A stretch of DNA of 64,000 nucleotides, from positions 124,001 to 188,000 of the forward strand of contig NZ_SNVW01000003.1 in the NCBI RefSeq assembly GCF_004361695.1, read 5' to 3'. The notes below the pieces were generated by a model. That model was not told the origin of the DNA. It searched no databases and saw only the letters and a program-made list of their open reading frames with translations. The number at the start of each line of letters is the position of its first letter. Position 1 is the first letter of the stretch. Source of the DNA: Curtobacterium flaccumfaciens (lineage in GTDB: Bacteria; Actinomycetota; Actinomycetes; Actinomycetales; Microbacteriaceae). Positions 51,743-59,835 of this stretch are shown in pieces. Both the position numbers and the translations under genes were made by a program.

Positions 51743-51816
51743 GACGCGACCCCCTCGGCGATCAGCGACAGAACCGTCGTCCGTCGGTCGACCGTGATGC
51801 CGGTGAACGCACTCAA
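51739..51816 (-). pseudogene. 25-codon mini-ORF: duplicated 5' end of the racemase gene
   Basis: A TTG-started frame (LSAFTGITVDRRTTVLSLIAEGVAS) whose TTG overlaps the acpS stop and whose TGA overlaps the alr2 ATG. Its first 30 bases (51785-51815) are identical to the first codons of alr2 (51711-51741). It looks like a residual tandem duplication that now bridges translation between acpS and alr2. Confidence 0.75.
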
Positions 51817-52193
51817 ACCGTGTCCCCTGTTCCTTCGAGCACCACGAAGGCCGTGGCGATCCCGCCGTCGTGCGAGAGCGACAGGTGCACCGACCCGACG
51901 CCCCGCGACTCGGCCACCTGCTGCGCCCCGCGCCGCAGGGTGAGCGACGGGTTCCGCTGGTCGTCGGAGACGACCTCGAGGTCCTGCCAGCTGAGCCCCG
52001 CGCTCGACCCGAACGCCTTGATGAGCGCTTCCTTCGCGGCGAACCGCGCCGCGAGCGACGCGATCGGACGGGGTTCCCCGTCGCGCATCAGCTCCGCCGG
52101 TGTGAAGAGCCGCGTACGCATCGCCGGCGTGCGGTCGAGCACCAGCTCGAACCGCTCCAGGTCGACGACGTCGACACCGATGCCGATGATCAT
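51813..52193 (-). CDS. acpS: Holo-[acyl-carrier-protein] synthase
   Basis: Transfers 4'-phosphopantetheine from CoA to acyl carrier proteins. The 126-residue protein has the magnesium-binding Asp in IIGIGVDVVDLERFELV and the Glu in ASLAARFAAKEALIKAFG, and HLSLSHDGGIATAFVV at the C-terminus. It lies 6 nt after glmS. Its pathway partner coaA is 4 kb away in the same block. Confidence 0.96.
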   Translation of the reverse strand: MIIGIGVDVVDLERFELVLDRTPAMRTRLFTPAELMRDGEPRPIASLAARFAAKEALIKAFGSSAGLSWQDLEVVSDDQRNPSLTLRRGAQQVAESRGVGSVHLSLSHDGGIATAFVVLEGTGDTV

Positions 52194-52199
52194 CGCCGT

Positions 52200-54047
52200 C
52201 TACTCGACGGTGACCGACTTCGCGAGGTTGCGCGGCTGGTCGACGTCGAGGCCCTTGGCCGCGGCGAGCTCCATGCCGAACATGTGCAGCGGCGCCACGG
52301 CGAGCAGCGGCTCGAACAGCGGCGTCGCGAGCGGGATGCGCAGGACCTCGTCGGCGAAGGGCAGCACGGCGGCGTCGCCCTCTTCCGCGATGGCGATCAC
52401 CCGGGCGCCGCGAGCGCGGATCTCCTGGATGTTCGACACCACCTTCGGGTGCAGCGACCGCGGGTCACGCGGCGACGGCACGATCACGAAGACGATCTGC
52501 CCGGGCTCGATGAGGGCGATCGGGCCGTGCTTGAGCTCACCGGCGGCGAAGCCCTCGGCGTGGATGTACGCGAGCTCCTTGAGCTTCAGTGCACCCTCGA
52601 GCGCGATCGGGTACCCGACGTGCCGACCGAGGAACAGCACGCTGCGGGTGTCCGCCATCCAGCGGGCGAGGTCCTTGATGCCGGACGCGTCGTCGATGGT
52701 CTGCTGGAGCTTCGGGGCGAGGCCCTCGAGCTCGGCGACCTGCTCCGCGATCTGCTCGGCGGTGAGCGTGCCGCGCAGGGTGGCGAGGTGGAGCCCGAGC
52801 AGGTAGAGCGCGACACCCTGGGCGATGAAGGCCTTCGTCGACGCCACGGCGACCTCGGGGCCGGCGTGCGTGTAGATGACGGCGTCGGACTCGCGCGGGA
52901 TCGTCGCACCCTGGGTGTTGCAGATCGACAGCACCTGCGCGCCCTGCTCGCGGGCGTACTTGACGGCCATGAGCGTGTCCATGGTCTCGCCGGACTGGCT
53001 GATCGAGACGACGAGCGTGCGGTCGTTCAGCACCGGGTCGCGGTAGCGGAACTCGTGCGCGAGCTCGACCTCGACGGGCACGCGGGCCCACTGCTCGATG
53101 GCGTACTTGCCGAGGATGCCGGCGTACGCCGCGGTGCCGCAGGCGATGACGATGACGCGGTCGACCGAGGCCAGACGGTCGGCGATCGGGTCGAGGTCGT
53201 GCAGGGTGACGGCGCCGTCGTGCACGCGGCCGAGGATCGTCTTCGCGACGGCCTCCGGCTCCTCGCTGATCTCCTTCGCCATGAACGAGGTCCACCCGCC
53301 CTTGTCGGCGGCGGAGGCGTCCCAGTTCACCTCGAACTCGCTCGGCGTCGCGGGGGTGCCGTCGAAGTGGATGACGTCGACGCCGTCGGGGCGGATCGTG
53401 GCGATCTCGTCCTGCCCGATGGCGAGGGCGCGCTGCGTGTACGCGACGAACGCGGCCACGTCGGAGCCCATGAAGTTCTCGCCGTCGCCGAGTCCCACCA
53501 CGAGCGGGGAGTTGCGACGGGCGCCGACGACGACGCCGGGCTGGTCGGCGTGCACGACGAGGAGCGTGAAGGCGCCCTCGAGCCACTGCACCGCCTGCTG
53601 CATCGCGGACGTCAGGTCACCGGTGTCGCGGAACGCGCGGGCGACGAGGTGCGCTGCGACCTCGGAGTCGGTCTCGCTGAGGAACTCGACCCCGTCCGCC
53701 TGCAGCTCGGCGCGGAGCTCGGAGAAGTTCTCGATGATGCCGTTGTGGATGAGGGCGAGCTTGCCGCCGTCGGCCAGGTGCGGGTGCGCGTTGCCGTCGG
53801 TCGGGCCGCCGTGGGTCGCCCAGCGGGTGTGGCCGATGCCGGTGCCGCCGTCGGCGATCGGGTGCGACTCGAGCTCGTCGACCAGGGCCTGCAGCTTGCC
53901 GGCCTTCTTCGCGGTGGCGAGCACCTGCGAGCCGTCGACCACGGCGATGCCCGCCGAGTCGTAGCCGCGGTACTCGAGACGACGGAGACCACCGAGGAGG
54001 ACGTCCTGGCTGCTGTTGCTGCCGACGTAGCCGACGATTCCACACAT
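52200..54047 (-). CDS. glmS: Glutamine-fructose-6-phosphate aminotransferase
   Basis: Makes glucosamine 6-phosphate, the first step toward UDP-GlcNAc; glmM is in the same window. The N-terminal class-II glutaminase begins MCGIVGYVGSNSSQDVL, with Cys2 as nucleophile after Met removal, and RRLEYRGYDSAGIAVV. Two SIS domains follow (VIACGTAAYAGILGKYAIEQ; ISQSGETMDTL) and it ends QPRNLAKSVTVE. 615 residues is normal. TAGGAT ends 7 nt before the ATG, so the mRNA is leaderless, leaving no room for a GlmS ribozyme. Confidence 0.97.
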   Translation of the reverse strand: MCGIVGYVGSNSSQDVLLGGLRRLEYRGYDSAGIAVVDGSQVLATAKKAGKLQALVDELESHPIADGGTGIGHTRWATHGGPTDGNAHPHLADGGKLALIHNGIIENFSELRAELQADGVEFLSETDSEVAAHLVARAFRDTGDLTSAMQQAVQWLEGAFTLLVVHADQPGVVVGARRNSPLVVGLGDGENFMGSDVAAFVAYTQRALAIGQDEIATIRPDGVDVIHFDGTPATPSEFEVNWDASAADKGGWTSFMAKEISEEPEAVAKTILGRVHDGAVTLHDLDPIADRLASVDRVIVIACGTAAYAGILGKYAIEQWARVPVEVELAHEFRYRDPVLNDRTLVVSISQSGETMDTLMAVKYAREQGAQVLSICNTQGATIPRESDAVIYTHAGPEVAVASTKAFIAQGVALYLLGLHLATLRGTLTAEQIAEQVAELEGLAPKLQQTIDDASGIKDLARWMADTRSVLFLGRHVGYPIALEGALKLKELAYIHAEGFAAGELKHGPIALIEPGQIVFVIVPSPRDPRSLHPKVVSNIQEIRARGARVIAIAEEGDAAVLPFADEVLRIPLATPLFEPLLAVAPLHMFGMELAAAKGLDVDQPRNLAKSVTVE

Positions 54048-54054
54048 GGGGACG

Positions 54055-54060
54055 ATCCTA
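54055..54060 (-). promoter_or_regulatory. -10 box of glmS, leaderless
   Basis: TAGGAT on the minus strand, 7 nt before the ATG at 54047. Confidence 0.55.
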
Positions 54061-54159
54061 CGGTCTGCCTGGGCACCGACCCTGCGAGGTGTCCGGATCG
54101 ATACACAGCGCTCGGTCTCACCGAATCTCCCGCAGTCTGTCCTCGATCACAGACAGGGC

Positions 54160-54165
54160 TAGAAT
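54160..54165 (+). promoter_or_regulatory. -10 box of the AAA ATPase gene, leaderless
   Basis: TAGAAT, 7 nt before the ATG at 54173. Confidence 0.6.
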
Positions 54166-54172
54166 TCATGAG

Positions 54173-55360
54173 ATGCACGCCGAGTTGAACCCCTACGCGC
54201 CCGGCGCAGGCCTGCGCCCGCCAGCCCTCGTCGGCCGCGGCGCGGAGGTCGACGCGTTCGATCTCCTCGTCGCGCGGTCTCGGCGCGGGATGGTCTCGCG
54301 CAGCATGGTCCTCCACGGCCTGCGCGGCGTCGGGAAGACCGTGCTCCTCAACCAGTTCCGCGCCCAGGCCGACAGCGCCGGCTGGCTCGTCGTCGACGTC
54401 GAGGGCCAGTCGTCGGACTCCGGTCAGGAGATCACTCGCAGGCGACTGTCCCGCGAACTGGCACTCGCCTCCCGCCGCCTGCAGCGTGGCGCGGCGCTGA
54501 GCAGTGCCGTCCGCGGCGCGCTCGGCACCGTGAAGTCGTTCGGCGCCCAGTTCGGCGGACTCGGGCTGAGCGTGGAGATCGAACCGTCCACCGGTCGGGC
54601 GGACTCAGGAGTCGTCGAGATCGACCTCGAAGAGCTCGTCGAAGACCTCGCGCCCGCCCTCACGGAGCAGCAGCGCACCCTCGCGCTGTTCGTCGACGAA
54701 CTGCAGGACCTCGGACCGGAGATGCTCGGTGCACTGCTCTCGGTCCAGCACCGCGCGGGACAGCGCAGCTGGCCGTTCGTCATCGTCGGCGCGGGGCTGC
54801 CCAGTGTTCCCGCGACGCTGACGGCCGCGAAGTCGTACGCAGAGCGACTGTTCGAGTACCGGGAGATCGGTTCCCTCCCCTCCGGCGCCGCCGCGGAGGC
54901 ACTGGTCGTGCCCGCAGAACGGGCAGGCGTGACGTTCGACCGGCCCGCCCTCGAGCTCCTCATCGACACCTCGGGTGGGTACCCGTACTTCCTGCAGACC
55001 TACGGCTCGGCCGCCTGGGACCTCGCGGAGGACCGACGGATCACCGAAGCGGACGCGATCGCCGCGATCGACCGCGGGAACGCCGAACTCGACAGCGGGT
55101 TCTTCCCCGGTCGCTGGGCGGCAGCCACGCCGACCGAGCGTCAGTACCTCGTGGCGATGGCGGAGGACCTCGACGAGGAGTCGTCGACCGGAGTGGTCGC
55201 AGGCCGACTCGGAGTCCCGGCGAAGGCGACGAGCCAGGCCCGGCACAACCTGATCAGGAAGGGGATCGTCTACGCACCACAGCGCGGTCGGATCGCCTTC
55301 ACGGTCCCGCACATGCGTGAGTTCGTGCGACGTCAGGCAGATCTCGATCTCCTGGACTAA
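54173..55360 (+). CDS. AAA-type ATPase of the Orc1/Cdc6-like (STAND-related) group
   Basis: A 395-residue protein. The N-terminal ALVGRGAEVDAFDLLVAR is followed by Walker A MVLHGLRGVGKTVLLNQF near residue 48 and Walker B LALFVDELQDLGPEML. Sensor 1 is in WPFVIVGAGLPSVP, and the lid carries SGGYPYFLQTYGSAAW. The C-terminus (about 315-395) reads as a winged helix (TERQYLVAMAE, GVVAGRLGV, ARHNLIRKGIVYAPQRGRIAF). This architecture is seen in archaeal-type ATPases of unknown role in bacteria. It could be a DNA-binding switch. Leaderless ATG at 54173. It precedes gpx by 10 nt and interrupts the coaA-glmS neighbourhood. Confidence 0.82.
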   Translation: MHAELNPYAPGAGLRPPALVGRGAEVDAFDLLVARSRRGMVSRSMVLHGLRGVGKTVLLNQFRAQADSAGWLVVDVEGQSSDSGQEITRRRLSRELALASRRLQRGAALSSAVRGALGTVKSFGAQFGGLGLSVEIEPSTGRADSGVVEIDLEELVEDLAPALTEQQRTLALFVDELQDLGPEMLGALLSVQHRAGQRSWPFVIVGAGLPSVPATLTAAKSYAERLFEYREIGSLPSGAAAEALVVPAERAGVTFDRPALELLIDTSGGYPYFLQTYGSAAWDLAEDRRITEADAIAAIDRGNAELDSGFFPGRWAAATPTERQYLVAMAEDLDEESSTGVVAGRLGVPAKATSQARHNLIRKGIVYAPQRGRIAFTVPHMREFVRRQADLDLLD

Positions 55361-55370
55361 CGTCCCGCCC

Positions 55371-55856
55371 ATGGGACGGTTCGATGACATCGCGATCACG
55401 ACACTGCACGGCGAGGACACCACGTTCGGCGCCTACGCGGACAAGGCGGTGCTGGTCGTGAACGTCGCGTCGCGGTGCGGCCTGGCCCCGCAGTACGAGC
55501 AGCTCGAGGCGCTGCAGAAGGAGTACGGCCCCCGCGGCTTCACGGTGCTCGGCTTCCCGAGCAACCAGTTCCTGCAGGAGCTCGGTTCGTCCGAGGCGAT
55601 CGACGAGTACTGCTCCACGACGTGGGGCGTCACCTTCCCGATGTCCGAGAAGGTGAAGGTCAACGGCAAGGGCGCTCACCCGCTCTACCAGGCCCTCAAG
55701 GAGACCCCGGACGCCGACGGCAAGGCCGGTCGCGTCTCGTGGAACTTCGAGAAGTTCCTCGTCGCACCGGACGGCACCGTCACGCGCTTCCGTCCGACCA
55801 CGAAGCCGGACGCCCCGCAGGTCATCGCCGCCATCGAGGCGGCCCTCCCCGCCTGA
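55371..55856 (+). CDS. Glutathione peroxidase-like thiol peroxidase
   Basis: A 161-residue thioredoxin-fold peroxidase. The peroxidatic Cys is in [18 protein letters not shown], a Cys rather than selenocysteine. [13 protein letters not shown] and [12 protein letters not shown] carry the Gln and Trp/Asn of the catalytic tetrad. Actinobacteria usually lack glutathione, so thioredoxin or mycothiol is the likely reductant. The ATG at 55371 follows the AAA ATPase stop by 10 nt, so they may be co-transcribed. A dispersed-element pair follows. Confidence 0.92.
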   Translation: MGRFDDIAITTLHGEDTTFGAYADKAVLVVNVASRCGLAPQYEQLEALQKEYGPRGFTVLGFPSNQFLQELGSSEAIDEYCSTTWGVTFPMSEKVKVNGKGAHPLYQALKETPDADGKAGRVSWNFEKFLVAPDGTVTRFRPTTKPDAPQVIAAIEAALPA

Positions 55857-55896
55857 CCGGCGCGCGTCGCGCGGGAGCGCGGAGCGCTGGTGCGGG

Positions 55897-55949
55897 CCTG
55901 GAGGCGCGACTCGCGTCGGCCGGTCTGCTCACGTGATCCGCGCCTCCAG
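55897..55949. repeat. Complete bipartite palindrome element
   Basis: CCTGGAGGCGCG (55897-55908) and CCGCGCCTCCAG (55938-55949) in inverted orientation with about 29 nt between them, flanked by GGG and by TCCGG. It lies between the gpx-like gene and the coaA promoter. Confidence 0.85.
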
Positions 55950-55970
55950 TCCGGAGCCCGTCCGCCTCTG

Positions 55971-55976
55971 TACGCT
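55971..55976 (+). promoter_or_regulatory. -10 box of coaA, leaderless
   Basis: TACGCT, 7 nt before the ATG at 55984. Confidence 0.55.
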
Positions 55977-55983
55977 CGATCCC

Positions 55984-56928
55984 ATGCCGATCCCGGACAC
56001 CGCCGTCGCGCACCCGACCCCCTTCGTGGAGATCCCGCGCGGCGAGTGGTCGCAGCTCGCACCCAAGGAGCACCTCTCCCTGACCGAGACGGAGATCGTG
56101 CAGCTGCGCGGTCTCGGTGACCGGCTGGACATGCAGGAGGTGCAGGAGGTCTACCTGCCGCTCTCCCGCCTGCTGACGCTGTACGCGGCGGGTGCGCGGA
56201 ACCTGCACGCCGAGACGAGCCGGTTCCTCGGCGAACGCGCCGGACGGACGCCGTTCGTGATCGGTGTCGCCGGTTCGGTCGCGGTCGGGAAGTCGACCGT
56301 CGCCCGCCTGCTGCGTGAGCTCACGAAGCGCTGGCCGGACACCCCGCGGGTGGAACTCGTCACCACCGACGGCTTCCTGTACCCGAACGCCGAGCTCGAG
56401 CGCCGCGGGATCATGGACCGCAAGGGCTTCCCGGAGTCGTACGACCGTCGCTCCCTGCTGCGGTTCGTCAGCCAGGTGAAGAGCGGCGCGACCGAGGTGC
56501 GGGCGCCGTACTACTCGCACCTGGTCTACGACATCGTGCCCGACGCCGAGATCGTCGTGCGGCAGCCGGACGTCCTCATCGTCGAGGGGCTCAACGTCCT
56601 CGCGCCACCGGTGCACGGACGGCTGGCGCTGTCGGACCTGTTCGACTTCACGATCTACGTCGACGCGAAGACGAAGGACATCGAGGCCTGGTACGTCGAC
56701 CGCTTCCTCGCACTGCAGGAAGAGGCGTTCGCGAGCCCGGACTCGTTCTTCCACCGGTTCGCCTCGCTCTCGCGTTCGGACGCGGTCGAGACGGCGACCC
56801 AGGTGTGGCGGGCGATCAACGAGCCGAACCTGCTCGAGAACGTGCTGCCGACGCGCTCCCGGGCGACCCTCGTGCTGAAGAAGGCGGCGGACCACAAGGT
56901 GTCGTCGGTGTTGCTCCGCAAGATCTAG
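55984..56928 (+). CDS. coaA: Type I pantothenate kinase
   Basis: The first step of CoA synthesis. The 314-residue protein has the P-loop [17 protein letters not shown] near residue 97, [31 protein letters not shown] and [11 protein letters not shown], all family hallmarks. The ATG at 55984 gives the canonical length; TACGCT 7 nt upstream suggests leaderless initiation. It converges with glmM across two long hairpins. Confidence 0.96.
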   Translation: MPIPDTAVAHPTPFVEIPRGEWSQLAPKEHLSLTETEIVQLRGLGDRLDMQEVQEVYLPLSRLLTLYAAGARNLHAETSRFLGERAGRTPFVIGVAGSVAVGKSTVARLLRELTKRWPDTPRVELVTTDGFLYPNAELERRGIMDRKGFPESYDRRSLLRFVSQVKSGATEVRAPYYSHLVYDIVPDAEIVVRQPDVLIVEGLNVLAPPVHGRLALSDLFDFTIYVDAKTKDIEAWYVDRFLALQEEAFASPDSFFHRFASLSRSDAVETATQVWRAINEPNLLENVLPTRSRATLVLKKAADHKVSSVLLRKI

Positions 56929-56929
56929 C

Positions 56930-56977
56930 GCGGCGCCGCGCGCCGCGCCGCGCCGGGCGCCGCGCGCCGCGCGCCGT
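56930..56977. repeat. GC-only tract after coaA
   Basis: About 48 bases built from CGCGCCG units immediately after the coaA stop, next to the first hairpin. Confidence 0.7.
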
Positions 56978-56985
56978 TCCCGGCG

Positions 56986-57050
56986 TCGAACCACGAAACG
57001 GACGTCGAACCGAGGTCAGGGCCTGGTTCGACGTCGGTTTCGTGGTTCGA
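56986..57050. terminator. Long hairpin 1 in the coaA-glmM gap
   Basis: Arms of 26 bp (TCGAACCACGAAACGGACG... at 56986-57011 and its complement at 57025-57050) with one mismatch around a 13-nt loop. The outer end reads TCGAACCACGAAAC. Likely bidirectional terminator. Confidence 0.85.
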
Positions 57051-57126
57051 AAGGAAGCCGCGGCGCGGGCGCGGGCCGCCGGCCGCCGGCCGCACGACGC
57101 GAGCCGGGTCGGATCGCCGCTGGCGC

Positions 57127-57188
57127 CGCACAACCAAAACCCGCCCGAACCACGCAATTGCACGGCTCGAGCGGGTTTTGGTTGTGCG
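57127..57188. terminator. Long hairpin 2 in the coaA-glmM gap, CGCACAAC ends
   Basis: Arms CGCACAACCAAAACCCGC (57127-57144) and its exact complement (57171-57188) enclose 26 bases that contain an imperfect inner stem. The ends match 39260-39321. It lies 36 nt past the glmM stop. Confidence 0.85.
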
Positions 57189-57223
57189 AAGCGCAACGCG
57201 CAGCGCAGCGCGCGCCGGCGCCG

Positions 57224-58597
57224 CTACGCTGCGTCGAGCGCCAAGCGCTCCTGCACCACGGCGGAGAGCTCCTCGGCGATGCGCTGGGCGTCCTCCTGTG
57301 AAGCGGCCTCGACCATCACGCGGACGACGGGCTCGGTGCCCGACGGACGCAGCAGCACGCGGCCGGTGTCCCCGAGCGCGTCGGTCGCAGCGGCGATGGC
57401 GTCCTGCACACCCTGGTCGGCGAGACCGTGCCGGTCGACACCGCGCACGTTCACGAGGACCTGCGGGAACACCGTCATGCACGCGGCGAGCTCCTGCAGG
57501 GACTTGCCCGTGCGCGCCATCTCGGCGACGAGGTGCAGGCCCGTGAGGATGCCGTCACCCGTGGTCGCGAACTCGTTGAAGATGATGTGACCGGACTGCT
57601 CGCCACCGAGCGAGTAGTCACCCTCGGTCATCTTCTCGAGCACGTAGCGGTCACCGACGCCGGCCTCGAGCACCGTGATGCCCGCGTCCGTCATGGCGCG
57701 CTTCAGCCCGAGGTTCGACATCACCGTCGCGACGAGGGTGTCGTCCTTCAGCCGCCCGCGCTCCTGCAGCGACAGCGCGAGGATCGCCATGATCTGGTCG
57801 CCGTCGATCGCGTTGCCGGCGGCGTCCACCGCGAGGCAGCGGTCCGCGTCGCCGTCGTGGGCGATGCCGACGTCCGCACCGTGTTCGAGCACCGCGCGGG
57901 CGAGGTTGTCGATGTGGGTGGACCCGACGCCGTCGTTGATGTTCCAGCCGTCGGGGTCGGCGCCGATGAGCGTCACGCGAGCACCGGCGTTGACGAAGAC
58001 CTCGGGCGAGACGCCGGCGGCGGCGCCGTTGGCGCAGTCGAGCACGACGTGGATGCCGTCGAGCCGGTGCGGCAGCGTGCCGAGCAGGTGCACCACGTAG
58101 CGGTCCTCGGCGTCCGCGAACCGCGAGATGCGTCCGACGTCGATGCCGGTGGGGGTGGGTGCGGAGTGGTCGTGCATGGCCGCTTCGATGCGGTCCTCGA
58201 CCTCGTCCGGCAGCTTGCGGCCACCCGTGGCGAAGAACTTGATCCCGTTGTCGGGAGCGGGGTTGTGCGAGGCGGAGATCATCACGCCGAAGTCGGCGTC
58301 GATGTCGGCGACGAGGAACGCCGCTGCGGGGGTCGGGATGACCCCGGCGTCGAGGACGTCGACGCCTGCGGAGGCGAGCCCGGCCGCGACCGCGGCACCC
58401 AGGAACTCGCCGGAGACGCGCGGGTCGCGCGCGAGGACCGCGCGGGGGCGCGGCCGGCCGGACGCCCGGCGGGCGTCGGCGTGGTGTCCGTGTGTGAGGA
58501 CGGCCGCGCTCGCCTGGGCAAGACCCAGTGCGAGCGCGGCCGTCAGCTCGCCGTTGGCGAGACCACGAACCCCGTCGGTACCGAACAGACGCGGCAT
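57224..58597 (-). CDS. glmM: Phosphoglucosamine mutase
   Basis: Converts glucosamine 6-phosphate to the 1-phosphate, following GlmS. The 457-residue protein starts [19 protein letters not shown], has the phosphoserine loop [18 protein letters not shown], the metal loop [13 protein letters not shown], the sugar loop [11 protein letters not shown] and the phosphate site [12 protein letters not shown]. The insertion around [15 protein letters not shown] is common in Actinobacteria. The ATG at 58597 lies 22 nt after rpsI; the upstream frame extension is not family sequence. Confidence 0.97.
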   Translation of the reverse strand: MPRLFGTDGVRGLANGELTAALALGLAQASAAVLTHGHHADARRASGRPRPRAVLARDPRVSGEFLGAAVAAGLASAGVDVLDAGVIPTPAAAFLVADIDADFGVMISASHNPAPDNGIKFFATGGRKLPDEVEDRIEAAMHDHSAPTPTGIDVGRISRFADAEDRYVVHLLGTLPHRLDGIHVVLDCANGAAAGVSPEVFVNAGARVTLIGADPDGWNINDGVGSTHIDNLARAVLEHGADVGIAHDGDADRCLAVDAAGNAIDGDQIMAILALSLQERGRLKDDTLVATVMSNLGLKRAMTDAGITVLEAGVGDRYVLEKMTEGDYSLGGEQSGHIIFNEFATTGDGILTGLHLVAEMARTGKSLQELAACMTVFPQVLVNVRGVDRHGLADQGVQDAIAAATDALGDTGRVLLRPSGTEPVVRVMVEAASQEDAQRIAEELSAVVQERLALDAA

Positions 58598-58619
58598 TGC
58601 GATCTTCAGCCGGTGGCGA

Positions 58620-59105
58620 CTAGCGCTTCGAGAACTGCGACGCCTTGCGGGCCTTCTTGAGACCGGCCTTCTTGCGCTCGATGACGCGGGCGTCACGGGT
58701 GAGGAAGCCGGCCTTCTTGAGGGTCGCGCGGTTGTTCTCGCGGTCGATCTCGTTCAGGGTGCGGGCGATGGCGAGGCGGAGCGCGCCGGCCTGACCCGAG
58801 GGGCCGCCACCGGTGATGCGGGCGACGACGTCGTACGAGCCGAGGAGCTCGAGCACCTTGAACGGGTCGTTGATGAGCTGCTGGTGCAGCTTGTTCGGGA
58901 AGTAGTCCTCGAGCGTGCGGCCGTTGACCACGAACGAGCCGGAGCCCGGGACGAGGCGGACACGCGCGATGGCCTCCTTGCGGCGCCCGACGGCACCGCC
59001 GGAGACGTTGAGGATCTGACGGGGAGCGGCCTCGGCAGCGGCGGGTGCGCTCTCCGTGGTGAAGCTCTCCGGGGTCTGGTCGAGGGAGTCAGCGATCTGA
59101 GCCAT
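58620..59105 (-). CDS. rpsI: 30S ribosomal protein S9
   Basis: A 161-residue protein with an acidic N-terminal extension of about 30 residues ([19 protein letters not shown]) typical of Actinobacteria. The S9 core follows ([46 protein letters not shown]), then the tRNA-contacting basic tail [12 protein letters not shown]. Between rplM and glmM in one transcription unit. Confidence 0.97.
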   Translation of the reverse strand: MAQIADSLDQTPESFTTESAPAAAEAAPRQILNVSGGAVGRRKEAIARVRLVPGSGSFVVNGRTLEDYFPNKLHQQLINDPFKVLELLGSYDVVARITGGGPSGQAGALRLAIARTLNEIDRENNRATLKKAGFLTRDARVIERKKAGLKKARKASQFSKR

Positions 59106-59143
59106 GAGTTTTCTCTAGTCCTTGGAAGTCGTCGTGGCCGCTG

Positions 59144-59590
59144 TTACTGCGAGACCTGGTCGAAGGTGTACGTCGTGGGCTGCTGCGCGGAGTGGGGGTG
59201 CTCGGCACCCGCGTACACCTTGAGCTTCTTGAGCTGCTCGCGGCCCAGCGTGTTCTTCGGGAGCATGCCGCGGATCGCCTTCTCGACGGCGCGGGTGGGG
59301 TGCTTCTCGAGCATCTCCGGGTAGGAGGTCGCCGTGAGGCCGCCCGGGTAGCCCGAGTGGCGGTAGTAGACCTTCTTCGCGAGCTTGGAACCGGTCAGGG
59401 CGACCTTGTCCGCGTTCACGATGATGACGTAGTCACCCATGTCCATGTGCTGGGCGAAGGTGGCCTTGTGCTTGCCGCGGAGGAGCGCCGCGGCGTGGGA
59501 GGCGAGGCGGCCGAGGACGACGTCGGTGGCGTCGATGACGATCCAGTCGTGCTGGACGTCAGCCGGCTTCGGTGAGAACGTGCGAGTCAC
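59144..59590 (-). CDS. rplM: 50S ribosomal protein L13
   Basis: A 148-residue protein starting at GTG 59590 ([20 protein letters not shown]). It has the L13 core [47 protein letters not shown] and [13 protein letters not shown]. The ribosome-binding site AGGAG... is modest. It is the first gene of rplM-rpsI-(glmM), driven by a strong promoter at 59731-59760 with a leader of about 135 nt. I see no known leader-autoregulation fold. Confidence 0.97.
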   Translation of the reverse strand: MTRTFSPKPADVQHDWIVIDATDVVLGRLASHAAALLRGKHKATFAQHMDMGDYVIIVNADKVALTGSKLAKKVYYRHSGYPGGLTATSYPEMLEKHPTRAVEKAIRGMLPKNTLGREQLKKLKVYAGAEHPHSAQQPTTYTFDQVSQ

Positions 59591-59730
59591 AGGAGTGCTG
59601 CTTTCGTGTCGAGGTGAGGAGTCCGTGAATCCCGCTCCGGTCGGGGTTCCGTGCGGCAGAAGCCGGTGGAACACCCAGGTGGAGGGCTCATCTGACTGTC
59701 TTGCGCGCGGGGCACGCAGACCAAGGTGAG

Positions 59731-59760
59731 AGCCTACCCGACGCGCGTCACGTCGGTCAA
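59731..59760 (-). promoter_or_regulatory. Promoter of the rplM-rpsI operon
   Basis: TTGACC (59755-59760) and TAGGCT (59731-59736) on the minus strand, separated by 18 bases. This is the clearest sigma-70-type promoter in the window. Confidence 0.8.
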
Positions 59761-59780
59761 ACGCGAGCGGACGGCGGACG

Positions 59781-59812
59781 GGAGGCGCGGTGCCGGCTGG
59801 CACCGCGCCTCC
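59781..59812. repeat. Near-perfect 32-bp palindrome
   Basis: GGAGGCGCGGTGCCGG and CTGGCACCGCGCCTCC: 16-bp arms, one mismatch, no loop. It is the sister of 7071-7102. It lies between the rplM promoter and the end of the nuclease gene and may terminate that gene. Confidence 0.88.
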
Positions 59813-59835
59813 CGTCAGTGGAGTGGTCCGGTCCG

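Noticed and set aside
54048..54060. glmS ribozyme or leader
   Set aside because: The -10 box lies 7 nt before the glmS ATG, so there is no leader to hold a ribozyme.
55371..55856. Selenocysteine in the glutathione peroxidase
   Set aside because: The peroxidatic position is an ordinary Cys codon (TGC), with no in-frame TGA.
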